The notes under the pieces are model-generated. The model was not told where the DNA came from, made no database searches, and saw only the letters and a program-made list of their open reading frames with translations. The translations under genes and the position numbers were made by a program. A stretch of 64,000 nt of DNA from Wenzhouxiangella sp. XN24. Lineage in GTDB: Bacteria; Pseudomonadota; Gammaproteobacteria; Steroidobacterales; XN24. This document shows positions 1 to 7,724 of the stretch, one piece after another. The stretch's first letter is position 1; every line of letters starts with the position of its first letter. The stretch lies in the NCBI RefSeq assembly GCF_011064545.1, contig NZ_JAAMFG010000036.1:372001-436000 (forward strand), given 5' to 3'.

Positions 1-1
1 G

Positions 2-47
2 CCGTTCGCGGGTCGGGACGGCCAGGGCTCGCCCGACCCGCGAACGG
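2..47 (-). terminator. Strong hairpin downstream of ahpD
   Basis: A perfect 16-bp inverted repeat (2-17 pairs with 32-47, 14-nt loop) begins 5 nt past the ahpD stop codon. It is placed to end the ahpC-ahpD transcript. The T-rich tail expected of an intrinsic terminator would lie at or beyond the window edge, so its presence cannot be judged. It could also serve a convergent gene outside the window. Confidence 0.6.
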
Positions 48-51
48 GGCC

Positions 52-609
52 TCAGGCCGCGACGGCGGCCTCTGCGTCGGACACGGTGGCCAGCACGCCG
101 GCCGCGGCGGTGATCACCGCGGCGATGCGGGCGGCGCTCTGCACGCCCTCGCGACCGATCCCCGCTTCACGCACGACTTTCTCGTGGGCCCGAATGCAGA
201 ACTCGCAGCCGTTGATCGCCGAGACCGCCAGCGAATACAGCTCGAACTCGGCTTTCTCGATGCCGGGGTTGCCGATGACGTTCATCCGCAGCCGCGCCGG
301 CAGCTTGCCGTACTCGGCATCGCCGACGAAGTGCGTGAAGCGATAGTAGACATTGTTCATCGCCATCACGGCAGCCGCGGCCCGCGCCGCGTCCCGGCGC
401 GCCCGGTCCAGCTTGTCTCCGGCGATGCCCTCCACCACGGCGGCCAGCTCGTTGCTGCGCACGGCGACTGCGCAAGCGAGCGCAGTGCCGAGCGCCTGGG
501 CCTCGGTGAGGCCCGGCGCGCCGGTGCCGCCCAGCACCGTGGAGAGGTTCAGCTTGATGTCGCGCGCGTACTCGGGGAAGCGCGCCTTGACCTGTTCGAG
601 ATTCATCAT
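52..609 (-). CDS. ahpD: AhpD alkylhydroperoxidase (carboxymuconolactone decarboxylase family)
   Basis: Small all-helical alkylhydroperoxidase, 185 aa, which in the characterised mycobacterial system reduces oxidised AhpC using electrons from lipoylated proteins. The CEFC motif gives the catalytic cysteines C135 and C138. Glu at about 123 and His142 match the known proton-relay residues of AhpD. The gene follows ahpC by 7 nt. The ahpC stop codon TGA forms part of the ribosome-binding site (TGAGGA) of ahpD, so translation is probably coupled. Two consecutive ATG codons open the gene (607-609, 604-606). The family assignment is secure. The electron donor is inferred from homologues. Confidence 0.93.
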   Translation of the reverse strand: MMNLEQVKARFPEYARDIKLNLSTVLGGTGAPGLTEAQALGTALACAVAVRSNELAAVVEGIAGDKLDRARRDAARAAAAVMAMNNVYYRFTHFVGDAEYGKLPARLRMNVIGNPGIEKAEFELYSLAVSAINGCEFCIRAHEKVVREAGIGREGVQSAARIAAVITAAAGVLATVSDAEAAVAA

Positions 610-616
610 GGGTTCC

Positions 617-1162
617 TCAGGCGGCCTTCAGGGTGTCTTCGCCCTTCTGCCAGTTGCAGGGGCAGAGCTCGTCCGTCTGCAGGGCGTCCAGCACGCGCAG
701 CACCTCGTCCGGGCTGCGGCCGACGTTCAAATCCGTGACATAAACGAAGCGCACGATATCGTCCGGGTCGACGATGAACGTGGCCCGCTGCGCGACGCCT
801 TCCGCCTCGTCGAGAATGCCCAGCGCAGTGCTCAGCTCGCGCTTGATGTCGGAGAGCATCGGGAAAGGCAGGTCGCGAAGCTCTTCCTTGTCGTTGCGCC
901 ACGCCACGTGGACGAACTCCGAGTCGGTGGAGACACCGAACACGTGCGCATCGCGATCGCGGAACTCGCCGTTGAGCGCGCCGAAGGCGGCGATTTCTGT
1001 CGGGCAGACGAAAGTGAAGTCCTTCGGCCAGAAGAACAGGATCTTCCATTGCCCCTGCAGGGCCTCGTCCTGGCTGGAGAAGTCCTTGAAAGCGGTGTTG
1101 ATGTCGTTGCTGACGACACCCTTGAGATTGAATGCGGGGAATTTCTTGCCGACGCTGATCAT
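617..1162 (-). CDS. ahpC: AhpC peroxiredoxin (two-cysteine, AhpD-linked type)
   Basis: Peroxiredoxin that reduces hydrogen peroxide, organic peroxides and probably peroxynitrite in the cytoplasm; 181 aa. The peroxidatic cysteine is C53 in FVCPTE. The C-terminal CPCNW motif supplies C167 and C169, the arrangement of mycobacterial-type AhpC that works with AhpD rather than with the flavoprotein AhpF. A longer reading frame extends upstream to 1279, but it would run through the divergent promoter. The start at 1162 gives the normal family N-terminus (MISVGKKFPAF). It is divergently transcribed from oxyR across 100 nt, with an OxyR-like operator between them, so peroxide induction through OxyR is likely. 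Confidence 0.95.
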   Translation of the reverse strand: MISVGKKFPAFNLKGVVSNDINTAFKDFSSQDEALQGQWKILFFWPKDFTFVCPTEIAAFGALNGEFRDRDAHVFGVSTDSEFVHVAWRNDKEELRDLPFPMLSDIKRELSTALGILDEAEGVAQRATFIVDPDDIVRFVYVTDLNVGRSPDEVLRVLDALQTDELCPCNWQKGEDTLKAA

Positions 1163-1224
1163 GTTCTGACTCCGTACGTTAAGGTGTTTGCTGATTGCAT
1201 GGGAACAAGTCTGCGGCCCGGCAG

Positions 1225-1254
1225 TTGATTTATCCAATGAATTAAACTTATCTT
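1225..1254 (+). promoter_or_regulatory. Possible oxyR promoter
   Basis: TTGATT (1225-1230) and TATCTT (1249-1254) lie 18 nt apart and each matches a sigma-70 element at 4 of 6 positions. The predicted start of transcription falls at or next to the oxyR ATG. No Shine-Dalgarno sequence precedes that ATG, so a leaderless transcript is possible. The promoter is overlapped by the OxyR-like operator, as expected for autorepression. Confidence 0.4.
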
Positions 1255-1273
1255 CTCCATAGATGAAACCTAT
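1237..1273. promoter_or_regulatory. OxyR-type operator between ahpC and oxyR
   Basis: The known extended OxyR contact pattern is ATAG-N7-CTAT-N7-ATAG-N7-CTAT. On the plus strand this window reads ATGA (1237), TTAT (1248), ATAG (1259), CTAT (1270), each separated by exactly 7 nt. That is 13 of 16 positions, including a perfect ATAG-N7-CTAT half. The perfect half overlaps the oxyR start codon at 1263. The other half lies toward ahpC. The layout suits activation of ahpC and repression of oxyR by the same bound tetramer. Confidence 0.75.
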
Positions 1274-2192
1274 CAACATCCATCTCAGCCTCAGGGCGCT
1301 CGGCTACCTCGTGGCCCTGGGCGAAAGCCGCCACTTCGGCAAGGCCGCGGAGCGGTGTTACGTCAGCCAGCCGACGCTGAGCGCGCAGATCAGGAAAATG
1401 GAGGACCAGCTCGGCGTGCAGCTCGTGGAGCGCGGCCAGCAGGTGCGCCTGACGGACATCGGCGAACGCATCGCGGAACGGGCGCGGCGCGTGATCGACG
1501 AGGCGCGCGAAATCGAAGAGCTGGCGCGCAACTTCCAGGACCCGCTCGCCGGTGAGTTGCGCATCGGCCTGATCCCGACCGTCGGGCCCTACCTGTTACC
1601 GCACATCGCCGCCCCGCTGCGGGCGCGTTTCCCGGAACTGCGCCTGCTGCTGGTCGAGCACCAGACCCACCGGCTGGTCGAATTGCTCAAGAGCGGCGAT
1701 CTCGACGTGGCCATCCTCGCGCTGCCGATCCCGCCCGAGCGGCTCGTCACCCGGCCACTCTATGCGGAGAGCTTCCAGGTGGCGCTGCCCGCCGATCATG
1801 CCCTCGCGCGGCACAAGCGCCTGTCGCTGGACGACCTCGACGGGGAAACCCTGCTGCTGCTGGAGGACGGCCACTGCCTCCGCGACCAGGCGCTCGCGGC
1901 CTGCCAGCTGGCCCGGGTCCGGGAAGCGCCCGATTTTCGCGCCACGAGCCTCGAGACCCTGCGCCAGATGGTGGCCGCAGGGGTGGGGATCACGCTGCTG
2001 CCCAGCCTGGCGGTCGATCAGCCGGGCGGCCGTGCGCCGGCCATGGCGGTGCGCCGCTTCAGGGAGCCGGAACCCGAGCGCACCATCGCCGCCGCATGGC
2101 GTCCCGGCTGTGCACGCGAAGAGACGATCGGCCACGTGTGCGACGAGATCGAGCGGCTGATGGTGAAGTCCCGCCGAGCCGAGCCTCAGTAG
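1263..2192 (+). CDS. oxyR: OxyR, LysR-family peroxide sensor
   Basis: LysR-type regulator, 309 aa, activated by peroxide through a reversible disulfide. The N-terminal winged helix-turn-helix (about residues 8-67) contains the family sequence CYVSQPTLSAQIRKMEDQLG. The effector domain carries EDGHCLRDQA with C205, and C214 follows nine residues later, the spacing of C199 and C208 in E. coli OxyR. GLIPTVGPYLLPHI and RATSLETLR are also OxyR signatures. It is divergent from ahpC-ahpD, its likely targets. Its 3' end overlaps the convergent ABC permease gene by 7 nt. The start at 1263 has no clear Shine-Dalgarno and sits inside the operator. Confidence 0.96.
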   Translation: MKPINIHLSLRALGYLVALGESRHFGKAAERCYVSQPTLSAQIRKMEDQLGVQLVERGQQVRLTDIGERIAERARRVIDEAREIEELARNFQDPLAGELRIGLIPTVGPYLLPHIAAPLRARFPELRLLLVEHQTHRLVELLKSGDLDVAILALPIPPERLVTRPLYAESFQVALPADHALARHKRLSLDDLDGETLLLLEDGHCLRDQALAACQLARVREAPDFRATSLETLRQMVAAGVGITLLPSLAVDQPGGRAPAMAVRRFREPEPERTIAAAWRPGCAREETIGHVCDEIERLMVKSRRAEPQ

Positions 2193-4657
2193 CCCCGCAA
2201 TACGTTTGCGGGCGGATGCGTGACCACCGTGCGCGTCGCCAGCACCCCCGTGCCGCCCACGACGAACAGCCCCGCGAGCAGGCCGGCGACCCAGATCATC
2301 GGGTCGAACGCGAACTCCAGCTGGAAAACCCGCCGCGCCAGCAGCCAGGCGACGCCTGACGCCCCCGCCGCGGCCAGCACGCCGGAAATCACGCCCAGCG
2401 CCGCGAACTCCACCGCCACGCCCGCGAGGACCACGCGCTTTCTCGCGCCCAGCGTGCGCAGCATGGCGCTCTCGTAGAGCCGCTCCTCGCGGGTGGACTG
2501 CACGACCGCGAGCATCACGAGCAGCCCGGCGCCGAGTGCGAACAGGAAGACGTATTGCACGGCGAGCGAGGCCTGGCCCATGACGTCGCGCACCTGCTCG
2601 ATGGCCGCCTCGAGATCGATGACCGTGACGCTGGGGTGGCTCCGCACCAGCTCCAGCACGTCACCGCGCAGCGAGCGGTCTACATAGATGCTGGAGATAT
2701 ATGTCCGCGGGAAATCCTCCATGAGCTGCGGCGGAAACACCATGAAGAAATTCGGCTTGAACGTGTCCCACTGGACCGTCCGCAAGCTGGTCACCTTGGC
2801 CTCGAGACGTTCCCCCGCCACGTCGAAGACCAGCCAGTCGCCCAGCTCCAGGCCCAGGTCGCGCGCGAAGTCGACCTCGACGGACACCTCCGATTCGTCT
2901 CCCAGGGGCCACCAGCGCCCGGCCACCACCCGGTTGTCCGGCGCCGGCTCGCTCGCCCAGCTGAGGTTGGACTCGCGATCGATGAAGGACTCCGCGCGCG
3001 GCGAGGCGAACTCGATCTCTTCCACCGGCTCGCCGTTGATTTCCGTGAGCCGCGCGCGGATCAGCGGCACCAGTTCGCCGCCGCCGAAGCGCTCGGCGAG
3101 GAACTCGCGCACGCCTTCGGCCTCGTGCGGCTGGATGTTGATGAGGAAACGGTTCGGCGCATCGGCGGGCAGCGTGTCCTGCCACTGCTCGAGCAGCCCC
3201 GTGCGCACCAGGGTGAGCAGCAACAGCACCATCAGGCCGATGCCGAAGGCCCCCACCTGGACGATGCTGTCCGTGCCGCGCCGGCCGACGTTCGCCATGC
3301 CGTAACGCCATGCGCCGCCGCCGCCGCGCAATCGCGACGCCCCCTTGACCAGCAGCCAGCCGCCGGCGGCGAGGCCCAGCATGACCGCGGCCGTGCCCAG
3401 CGCCAGCCACCCGACCAGCACCGCGTCGCGCACCTGCCAGGCGAGCAGCGCGAGACCGCCGCCTATGGCGGCTCCGTAGACCAGCAACGGACCCGCGGCC
3501 GGCGGCAGCATGTCGCGGCGCAGGACCCGCCCGGGCGGCGTGCGGCAGAGCTCGATGATCGGCACCAGGGCGAAGCCGCCCAGCACCACGAACGCGAGCA
3601 GCAGGCCGCCGACGGCCGGGGCGAGCGTCGGCGCGGGCAACTCGTCGCCGACCAGGTCGGCCAGGATGAACACCAGGCCCTCCTGCGCGGCCCAGCCGAG
3701 GCCCAGCCCGAGCAGTGAGGCCGCAAGGCCCACCACGGCCAGCTGCGCCAGCATGGCCGTGAGGACGAAACGTCGCGAGGCGCCGACGCACTTCATCAGC
3801 GCCACGGTATCCATGCGGCGACTGGCGAAACGCCGCGCGGCCATCGCCACCGCCACGGCCGCGATCAGGGCGCTGACCAGCGAGGCCAGGCCGATGAAAC
3901 GCCCGGCCCGCTCCACGGCATTGCCGATCTCGGGCTGCGCCGTGTCGATGCCGCGCAGCCGCTCGCCCGTGCCGAGCATGACCCGGTCGCGAAAGGCCTG
4001 CAGCGCGCGCCCGTCTCCCGCCAGCAAGAGGCGGTAGGACACGCGGCTGCCCGGTGCGACGAGGCCGCTGGCGACCACGTCCGCCTCGTTGATCAGCAGG
4101 GTGGGGGCGAGCTCGGCGAAGCTGAAACCCTGGTCCGGGCGATAATCCAGCAGGCGGCTGATCTCGAGCTCCGCCCGGCCGACCCGCACGGTGGCGCCGA
4201 CCTGGGCATCCAGCCGGGCGAGCAGGCGCGGGTCCGCCCACGCCTCTCCCGGCGGCGGCACCTCGCGCACGGTTTCCGACTCCGCCTCCAGCCCGCGGCT
4301 GACCTTGAGCGCGCCGCGCAGGGGGTAATTCGCCGACACCCCCTCGATGTCCGCCAGCGCGCTGTCATCGCCGGCCAGCACGACGCTCGGGAAGGACGTG
4401 GTGCGCGCCGTCGCGAGGCCCAGCTCGGCGGCCAGCGCCTCGTGCTCCGCCGGGATCGGGCGGTTCGAGCCGACCACGAGGTCGGCCGCGAGCACTTCCG
4501 CGCTGCGCGCCTGCACGCCCTGCGCCACGCGATCGGTAAAGAAGCCGACCGCCGTCATCGCCGCGACGGCCAGCGCGAGCGCTGCGGCGAGCACCCGCAC
4601 TTCGCCGGACTTGAACTCCCGCCGGACCTGGGTCAAACCGAAGGCCAGCCCTTTCAA
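2186..4657 (-). CDS. ABC transporter permease, YbbP/FtsX family
   Basis: Large integral membrane permease of 823 aa with the MacB/FtsX layout seen in YbbP: an N-terminal helix (about 20-40), a periplasmic domain, a block of helices near 255-440, a second periplasmic region, and three C-terminal helices after about residue 690. The conserved permease sequence ALMKCVGASRR (about 287-297) and its C-terminal counterpart AMLRTLGARKR are visible. It overlaps the ATPase gene upstream by 4 nt, so the two form one unit. Homologues next to tesA in other gammaproteobacteria have the same arrangement. The substrate is unknown; export or extraction of lipids or lipoproteins is an inference from the family. 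Confidence 0.9.
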   Translation of the reverse strand: MKGLAFGLTQVRREFKSGEVRVLAAALALAVAAMTAVGFFTDRVAQGVQARSAEVLAADLVVGSNRPIPAEHEALAAELGLATARTTSFPSVVLAGDDSALADIEGVSANYPLRGALKVSRGLEAESETVREVPPPGEAWADPRLLARLDAQVGATVRVGRAELEISRLLDYRPDQGFSFAELAPTLLINEADVVASGLVAPGSRVSYRLLLAGDGRALQAFRDRVMLGTGERLRGIDTAQPEIGNAVERAGRFIGLASLVSALIAAVAVAMAARRFASRRMDTVALMKCVGASRRFVLTAMLAQLAVVGLAASLLGLGLGWAAQEGLVFILADLVGDELPAPTLAPAVGGLLLAFVVLGGFALVPIIELCRTPPGRVLRRDMLPPAAGPLLVYGAAIGGGLALLAWQVRDAVLVGWLALGTAAVMLGLAAGGWLLVKGASRLRGGGGAWRYGMANVGRRGTDSIVQVGAFGIGLMVLLLLTLVRTGLLEQWQDTLPADAPNRFLINIQPHEAEGVREFLAERFGGGELVPLIRARLTEINGEPVEEIEFASPRAESFIDRESNLSWASEPAPDNRVVAGRWWPLGDESEVSVEVDFARDLGLELGDWLVFDVAGERLEAKVTSLRTVQWDTFKPNFFMVFPPQLMEDFPRTYISSIYVDRSLRGDVLELVRSHPSVTVIDLEAAIEQVRDVMGQASLAVQYVFLFALGAGLLVMLAVVQSTREERLYESAMLRTLGARKRVVLAGVAVEFAALGVISGVLAAAGASGVAWLLARRVFQLEFAFDPMIWVAGLLAGLFVVGGTGVLATRTVVTHPPANVLRGY

Positions 4658-5337
4658 AGCAGCCTCCCGCTGTCCATCTCGAGCTGCCGGTCGCAGCGCT
4701 GGGCCAGCACGCGGTCATGGGTCACCAGCACCAGGGTGGTGCCGCGCTCGGCATTCAGGCCGAACAACAGGTCGGCGATCCGCCCCCCCGTGCGTGAATC
4801 GAGGTTCCCGGTCGGCTCATCGGCGAACAGCACGGCCGGGGCGCCGACGAAGGCCCGGGCGATGGCGACGCGCTGCCGCTCGCCGCCCGACAGCTGGCGC
4901 GGATAGTGGCCGATCCGGGGTCCGAGGCCCACTTCTTCCAGTGCGGCGCGCGCCGCGGCACGCGGATCCGGCCGCCCGGCCAGCTCCAGCGGCAGCATGA
5001 CGTTCTCGAGAGCCGTCAGGGCGGGGACGAGATGAAAGGACTGGAAGACAAACCCGACCTGGTCGGCGCGGACCGCGGCGCGCCCGTCCTCGTCGAGCGC
5101 GGTCAGCTCGCGGCCGTTGACCCAGACCTGGCCGCTGGTCGGCAGGTCTAGGCCCGCCAGCAGCGACAGCAGGGTGGATTTGCCGGCCCCGGAAGGGCCG
5201 AGAATCGCCACGGACTCGCCCGCGGAAATCTCGAGATCCGCCTGGTCCAGGATGGTAAGCTCGCCCTCCGGACTGCTAACCTTCTTCGTCAACCCTGCGG
5301 ACTTGAGAACCGGCTGTGCTCCGGTCGCCTGTTGCAT
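4654..5337 (-). CDS. ABC transporter ATP-binding protein, YbbA/LolD type
   Basis: ATPase subunit of 227 aa for the adjacent permease. Walker A is GPSGAGKS (47-54), the Q-loop is Q99, the signature is LSGGE (149-153), and Walker B is VLFADEP (169-175), followed by TGNLD as in LolD/MacB/YbbA ATPases. A longer frame reaches 5379, but the ATG at 5337 has an AGGA ribosome-binding site 8 nt upstream and fits family length. That ATG overlaps the start codon of the divergent tesA within the tetramer CATG. Pairing with tesA is conserved in E. coli (ybbA) and related bacteria. Confidence 0.93.
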   Translation of the reverse strand: MQQATGAQPVLKSAGLTKKVSSPEGELTILDQADLEISAGESVAILGPSGAGKSTLLSLLAGLDLPTSGQVWVNGRELTALDEDGRAAVRADQVGFVFQSFHLVPALTALENVMLPLELAGRPDPRAAARAALEEVGLGPRIGHYPRQLSGGERQRVAIARAFVGAPAVLFADEPTGNLDSRTGGRIADLLFGLNAERGTTLVLVTHDRVLAQRCDRQLEMDSGRLL

Positions 5338-5968
5338 GTACAGAATCCTTTTACTCTCGATCTTGCTGTTCACGGGCACCGCCGTCGCTGCGCCGCCCGT
5401 GGTGCTTATTGTGGGGGACAGCCTCAGTGCGGGCTATGGCCTCACCATGACAGAAAACTGGCCCCGGCTGCTGCAGGAGCGTCTCGCCGCCGACGGCTAC
5501 CCCCACCGCGTCGTCAACGCGAGCATCAGCGGCGACACCACCAGCGGCGGCCTGGCGCGCCTGCCCCGCGCCCTGGAGCGCAATTCACCGTCCATCGTGG
5601 TGATCGCCCTGGGCGGAAACGACGGGCTCCGCGCCCTGCCCATAGCGGAGATTCGACGCAACCTGGCCAGGATGATTCAACTTTCTTCAGATGCGGGCGC
5701 CGACGTGGTCCTGGCGGGCATCCATATCCCGCCGAATTACGGCCCGGCCTACACGAGCGACTTCCACGAGGTGTTCCACGAACTCGCGCAAGAGTACGAC
5801 ACCGGCCTGATCCCGTTCATCCTCGAGGGCGTCGCGCTGCAGCCGGGCCTGATGCAGGCGGACGGGATTCACCCGACGGCCCAGGCGCAGCCGGTGATCG
5901 TCGAGAACGTCTGGCCCGCGCTTGAACCGCTGCTAAACGGTAAGATCACTACGACACATAACAAATGA
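5336..5968 (+). CDS. tesA: TesA-like multifunctional esterase: acyl-CoA thioesterase I / lysophospholipase L1
   Basis: Periplasmic SGNH hydrolase, 210 aa. It has a signal peptide (residues 1-19, cleavage near AVA-A). SGNH blocks are GDSLSAGYG with nucleophile S29, G66 in ISGDT, N95 in GGND, and D176/H179 in DGIHP, so the full catalytic set is present. Homologues hydrolyse acyl-CoA, lysophospholipid and other esters. The reading frame is open far upstream, but the ATG at 5336 gives a proper signal peptide. No Shine-Dalgarno precedes it. It ends 22 nt before fadD, which joins it in a lipid-turnover context. Confidence 0.93.
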   Translation: MYRILLLSILLFTGTAVAAPPVVLIVGDSLSAGYGLTMTENWPRLLQERLAADGYPHRVVNASISGDTTSGGLARLPRALERNSPSIVVIALGGNDGLRALPIAEIRRNLARMIQLSSDAGADVVLAGIHIPPNYGPAYTSDFHEVFHELAQEYDTGLIPFILEGVALQPGLMQADGIHPTAQAQPVIVENVWPALEPLLNGKITTTHNK

Positions 5969-5990
5969 CGCTGGAGTCGGTGGGGAAACG

Positions 5991-7661
5991 ATGGAAAAGA
6001 TCTGGCTGAAAGAATATCCCGAGGGCGTGCCCGCGGAGATCGACGTGAACGAGTTCCCGTCGCTCCGCGAGTTCCTCGAGCAGTCCTTCGAGAAGTACCG
6101 GAGCCTGCCGGCCTTCACCAACATGGGCCACTCGATCACCTTCGGTGAACTGGACCAGTGCTCGCGCTACCTCGGCGCCTGGCTGCAGAAGAATGCCGGG
6201 CTGTCCAAGGGCGACCGCGTCGCGGTGATGATGCCCAACGTCATCCAGTACGCCGTGGCGGTGGCCGCGATCCTGCGCGCCGGGCTCACGGTCACCAACG
6301 TCAACCCGCTGTACACGCCGCGCGAACTCGAGCACCAGCTCAAGGACTCCGGCGCCAAGGCGATCATCATCGTCGAGAACTTCGCCGGCACGCTGGCCAA
6401 GGTGCGCAACAACACGGCCATCAAGACGGTGGTCGTGACCGCCATCGGCGACATGCTGCCGGCGCCGAAACGCCAGCTGGTGAATTTCGTCATCCGCCGC
6501 GTGAAGAAGATGGTCCCGGAGTGGAACATCCCGGACGCCGTGTCCTTCCACAAGGCTTTGAAAGAGGGCAAGTGGCAGACCATGGACCGGCCGTCCCTTG
6601 GCCACGAGGACGTGGCGTTCCTGCAGTACACCGGCGGCACGACCGGCGTCGCGAAAGGCGCGGTGCTCATCCATCGCAACATCATCGCCAACGTCCTGCA
6701 GGCGCGCGCCTGGCTGAGCGCCACGGTGACCGAAGGCCAGTCGGTGGTCATCACGCCGCTGCCGCTGTATCACATCTTCTCGCTGACGGCGAACTTCTTC
6801 ACCTTCACCTTCATGGGCGGCAACAACATCCTGATCACGAATCCGCGCGACATGCCCGGCTTCATCAAGGAACTGAAGAAGCAGAAGTTCACCTTCATCA
6901 CCGGCGTCAACACGCTGTTCAACGGCCTGCTGAACACGCCGGGCTTCGACGAGGTGGATTTCAGCCAGCTGAAAGCCACCCTCGGCGGCGGCATGGCCGT
7001 GCAACGCGCCGTCGCGGAACGCTGGAAGCAAGCGACCGGCAAGCCGCTGATCGAGGCCTACGGCCTCACCGAGACCTCGCCGGCGGCGTGCATCAACCCG
7101 ATGACCAACACCGACTTCAACGGCTCGATCGGCCTGCCCATCTCGTCCACCGAGGTGAGCATCCGGGACGAGGAAGGCAACGACCTTGGCATCGGCGCCG
7201 TGGGAGAAATCTGCATCCGCGGCCCGCAGGTCATGGCCGGCTACTGGAACCGTCCCGACGAGACGGCCAAGGTCATGCTCGAGGGCGGCTGGTTCCGCTC
7301 GGGGGACATGGGGCGGATGGACGACAAGGGTTACGTGTTCATCGAGGACCGCAAGAAGGACATGATCCTGGTGTCCGGTTTCAACGTGTACCCCAACGAG
7401 GTCGAGGGCGTGGCCGTGATGCACCCCGCGGTGCTCGAGGCGGCAGCCGTCGGGATTCCGGACGAGAAGTCCGGCGAGATCGTGAAGCTGTTCATCGTCC
7501 GCAAGCCCGGCGAGAGCGTCACCGACAAGGAACTCATCGCCTTCTGCCGGGAAAGCCTGACCGGCTACAAGGTCCCGCGGCTGGTGGAGTTCCGCGACGA
7601 ACTGCCGAAGACCAATGTCGGCAAGATCCTGCGCCGCGAGTTGCGCGACGGCACGGCCTGA
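5991..7661 (+). CDS. fadD: Long-chain fatty acid-CoA ligase
   Basis: AMP-forming acyl-CoA synthetase, 556 aa, which activates fatty acids for beta-oxidation or phospholipid synthesis. The AMP-binding P-loop is YTGGTTGVAKGA (about 214-225). YGLTETSP is the adenylate motif, and GDMGRMDDKGYVFIEDRKKD is the hinge region. GFNVYPNEVE and the late lysine in NVGKILRREL complete the family pattern. A good ribosome-binding site (GGGGAAACG) precedes the ATG. It follows tesA, so exogenous or released fatty acids could be activated directly. The length and N-terminus match FadD of gammaproteobacteria. A strong hairpin follows the gene. Confidence 0.95.
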   Translation: MEKIWLKEYPEGVPAEIDVNEFPSLREFLEQSFEKYRSLPAFTNMGHSITFGELDQCSRYLGAWLQKNAGLSKGDRVAVMMPNVIQYAVAVAAILRAGLTVTNVNPLYTPRELEHQLKDSGAKAIIIVENFAGTLAKVRNNTAIKTVVVTAIGDMLPAPKRQLVNFVIRRVKKMVPEWNIPDAVSFHKALKEGKWQTMDRPSLGHEDVAFLQYTGGTTGVAKGAVLIHRNIIANVLQARAWLSATVTEGQSVVITPLPLYHIFSLTANFFTFTFMGGNNILITNPRDMPGFIKELKKQKFTFITGVNTLFNGLLNTPGFDEVDFSQLKATLGGGMAVQRAVAERWKQATGKPLIEAYGLTETSPAACINPMTNTDFNGSIGLPISSTEVSIRDEEGNDLGIGAVGEICIRGPQVMAGYWNRPDETAKVMLEGGWFRSGDMGRMDDKGYVFIEDRKKDMILVSGFNVYPNEVEGVAVMHPAVLEAAAVGIPDEKSGEIVKLFIVRKPGESVTDKELIAFCRESLTGYKVPRLVEFRDELPKTNVGKILRRELRDGTA

Positions 7662-7666
7662 ATGAG

Positions 7667-7701
7667 CAAGGGCCCCGCGGGCTGAGCTCGCGGGGCCCTT
7701 G
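7667..7701. terminator. Bidirectional hairpin between fadD and the PEP-CTERM gene
   Basis: A perfect 13-bp stem (7667-7679 with 7689-7701, 9-nt loop) lies 5 nt after the fadD stop and 23 nt past the stop of the convergent gene. Neither flank is T-rich, so as an intrinsic terminator it is imperfect. Its position between convergent genes still supports that role. Confidence 0.65.
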
Positions 7702-7724
7702 AATCGAAGCTGCTGCGTGGAGCC

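Noticed and set aside
5949-7424. Long minus-strand open frame opposite fadD
   Set aside because: It is His/Arg/Asp-rich with no domain, while the plus strand encodes a complete FadD.
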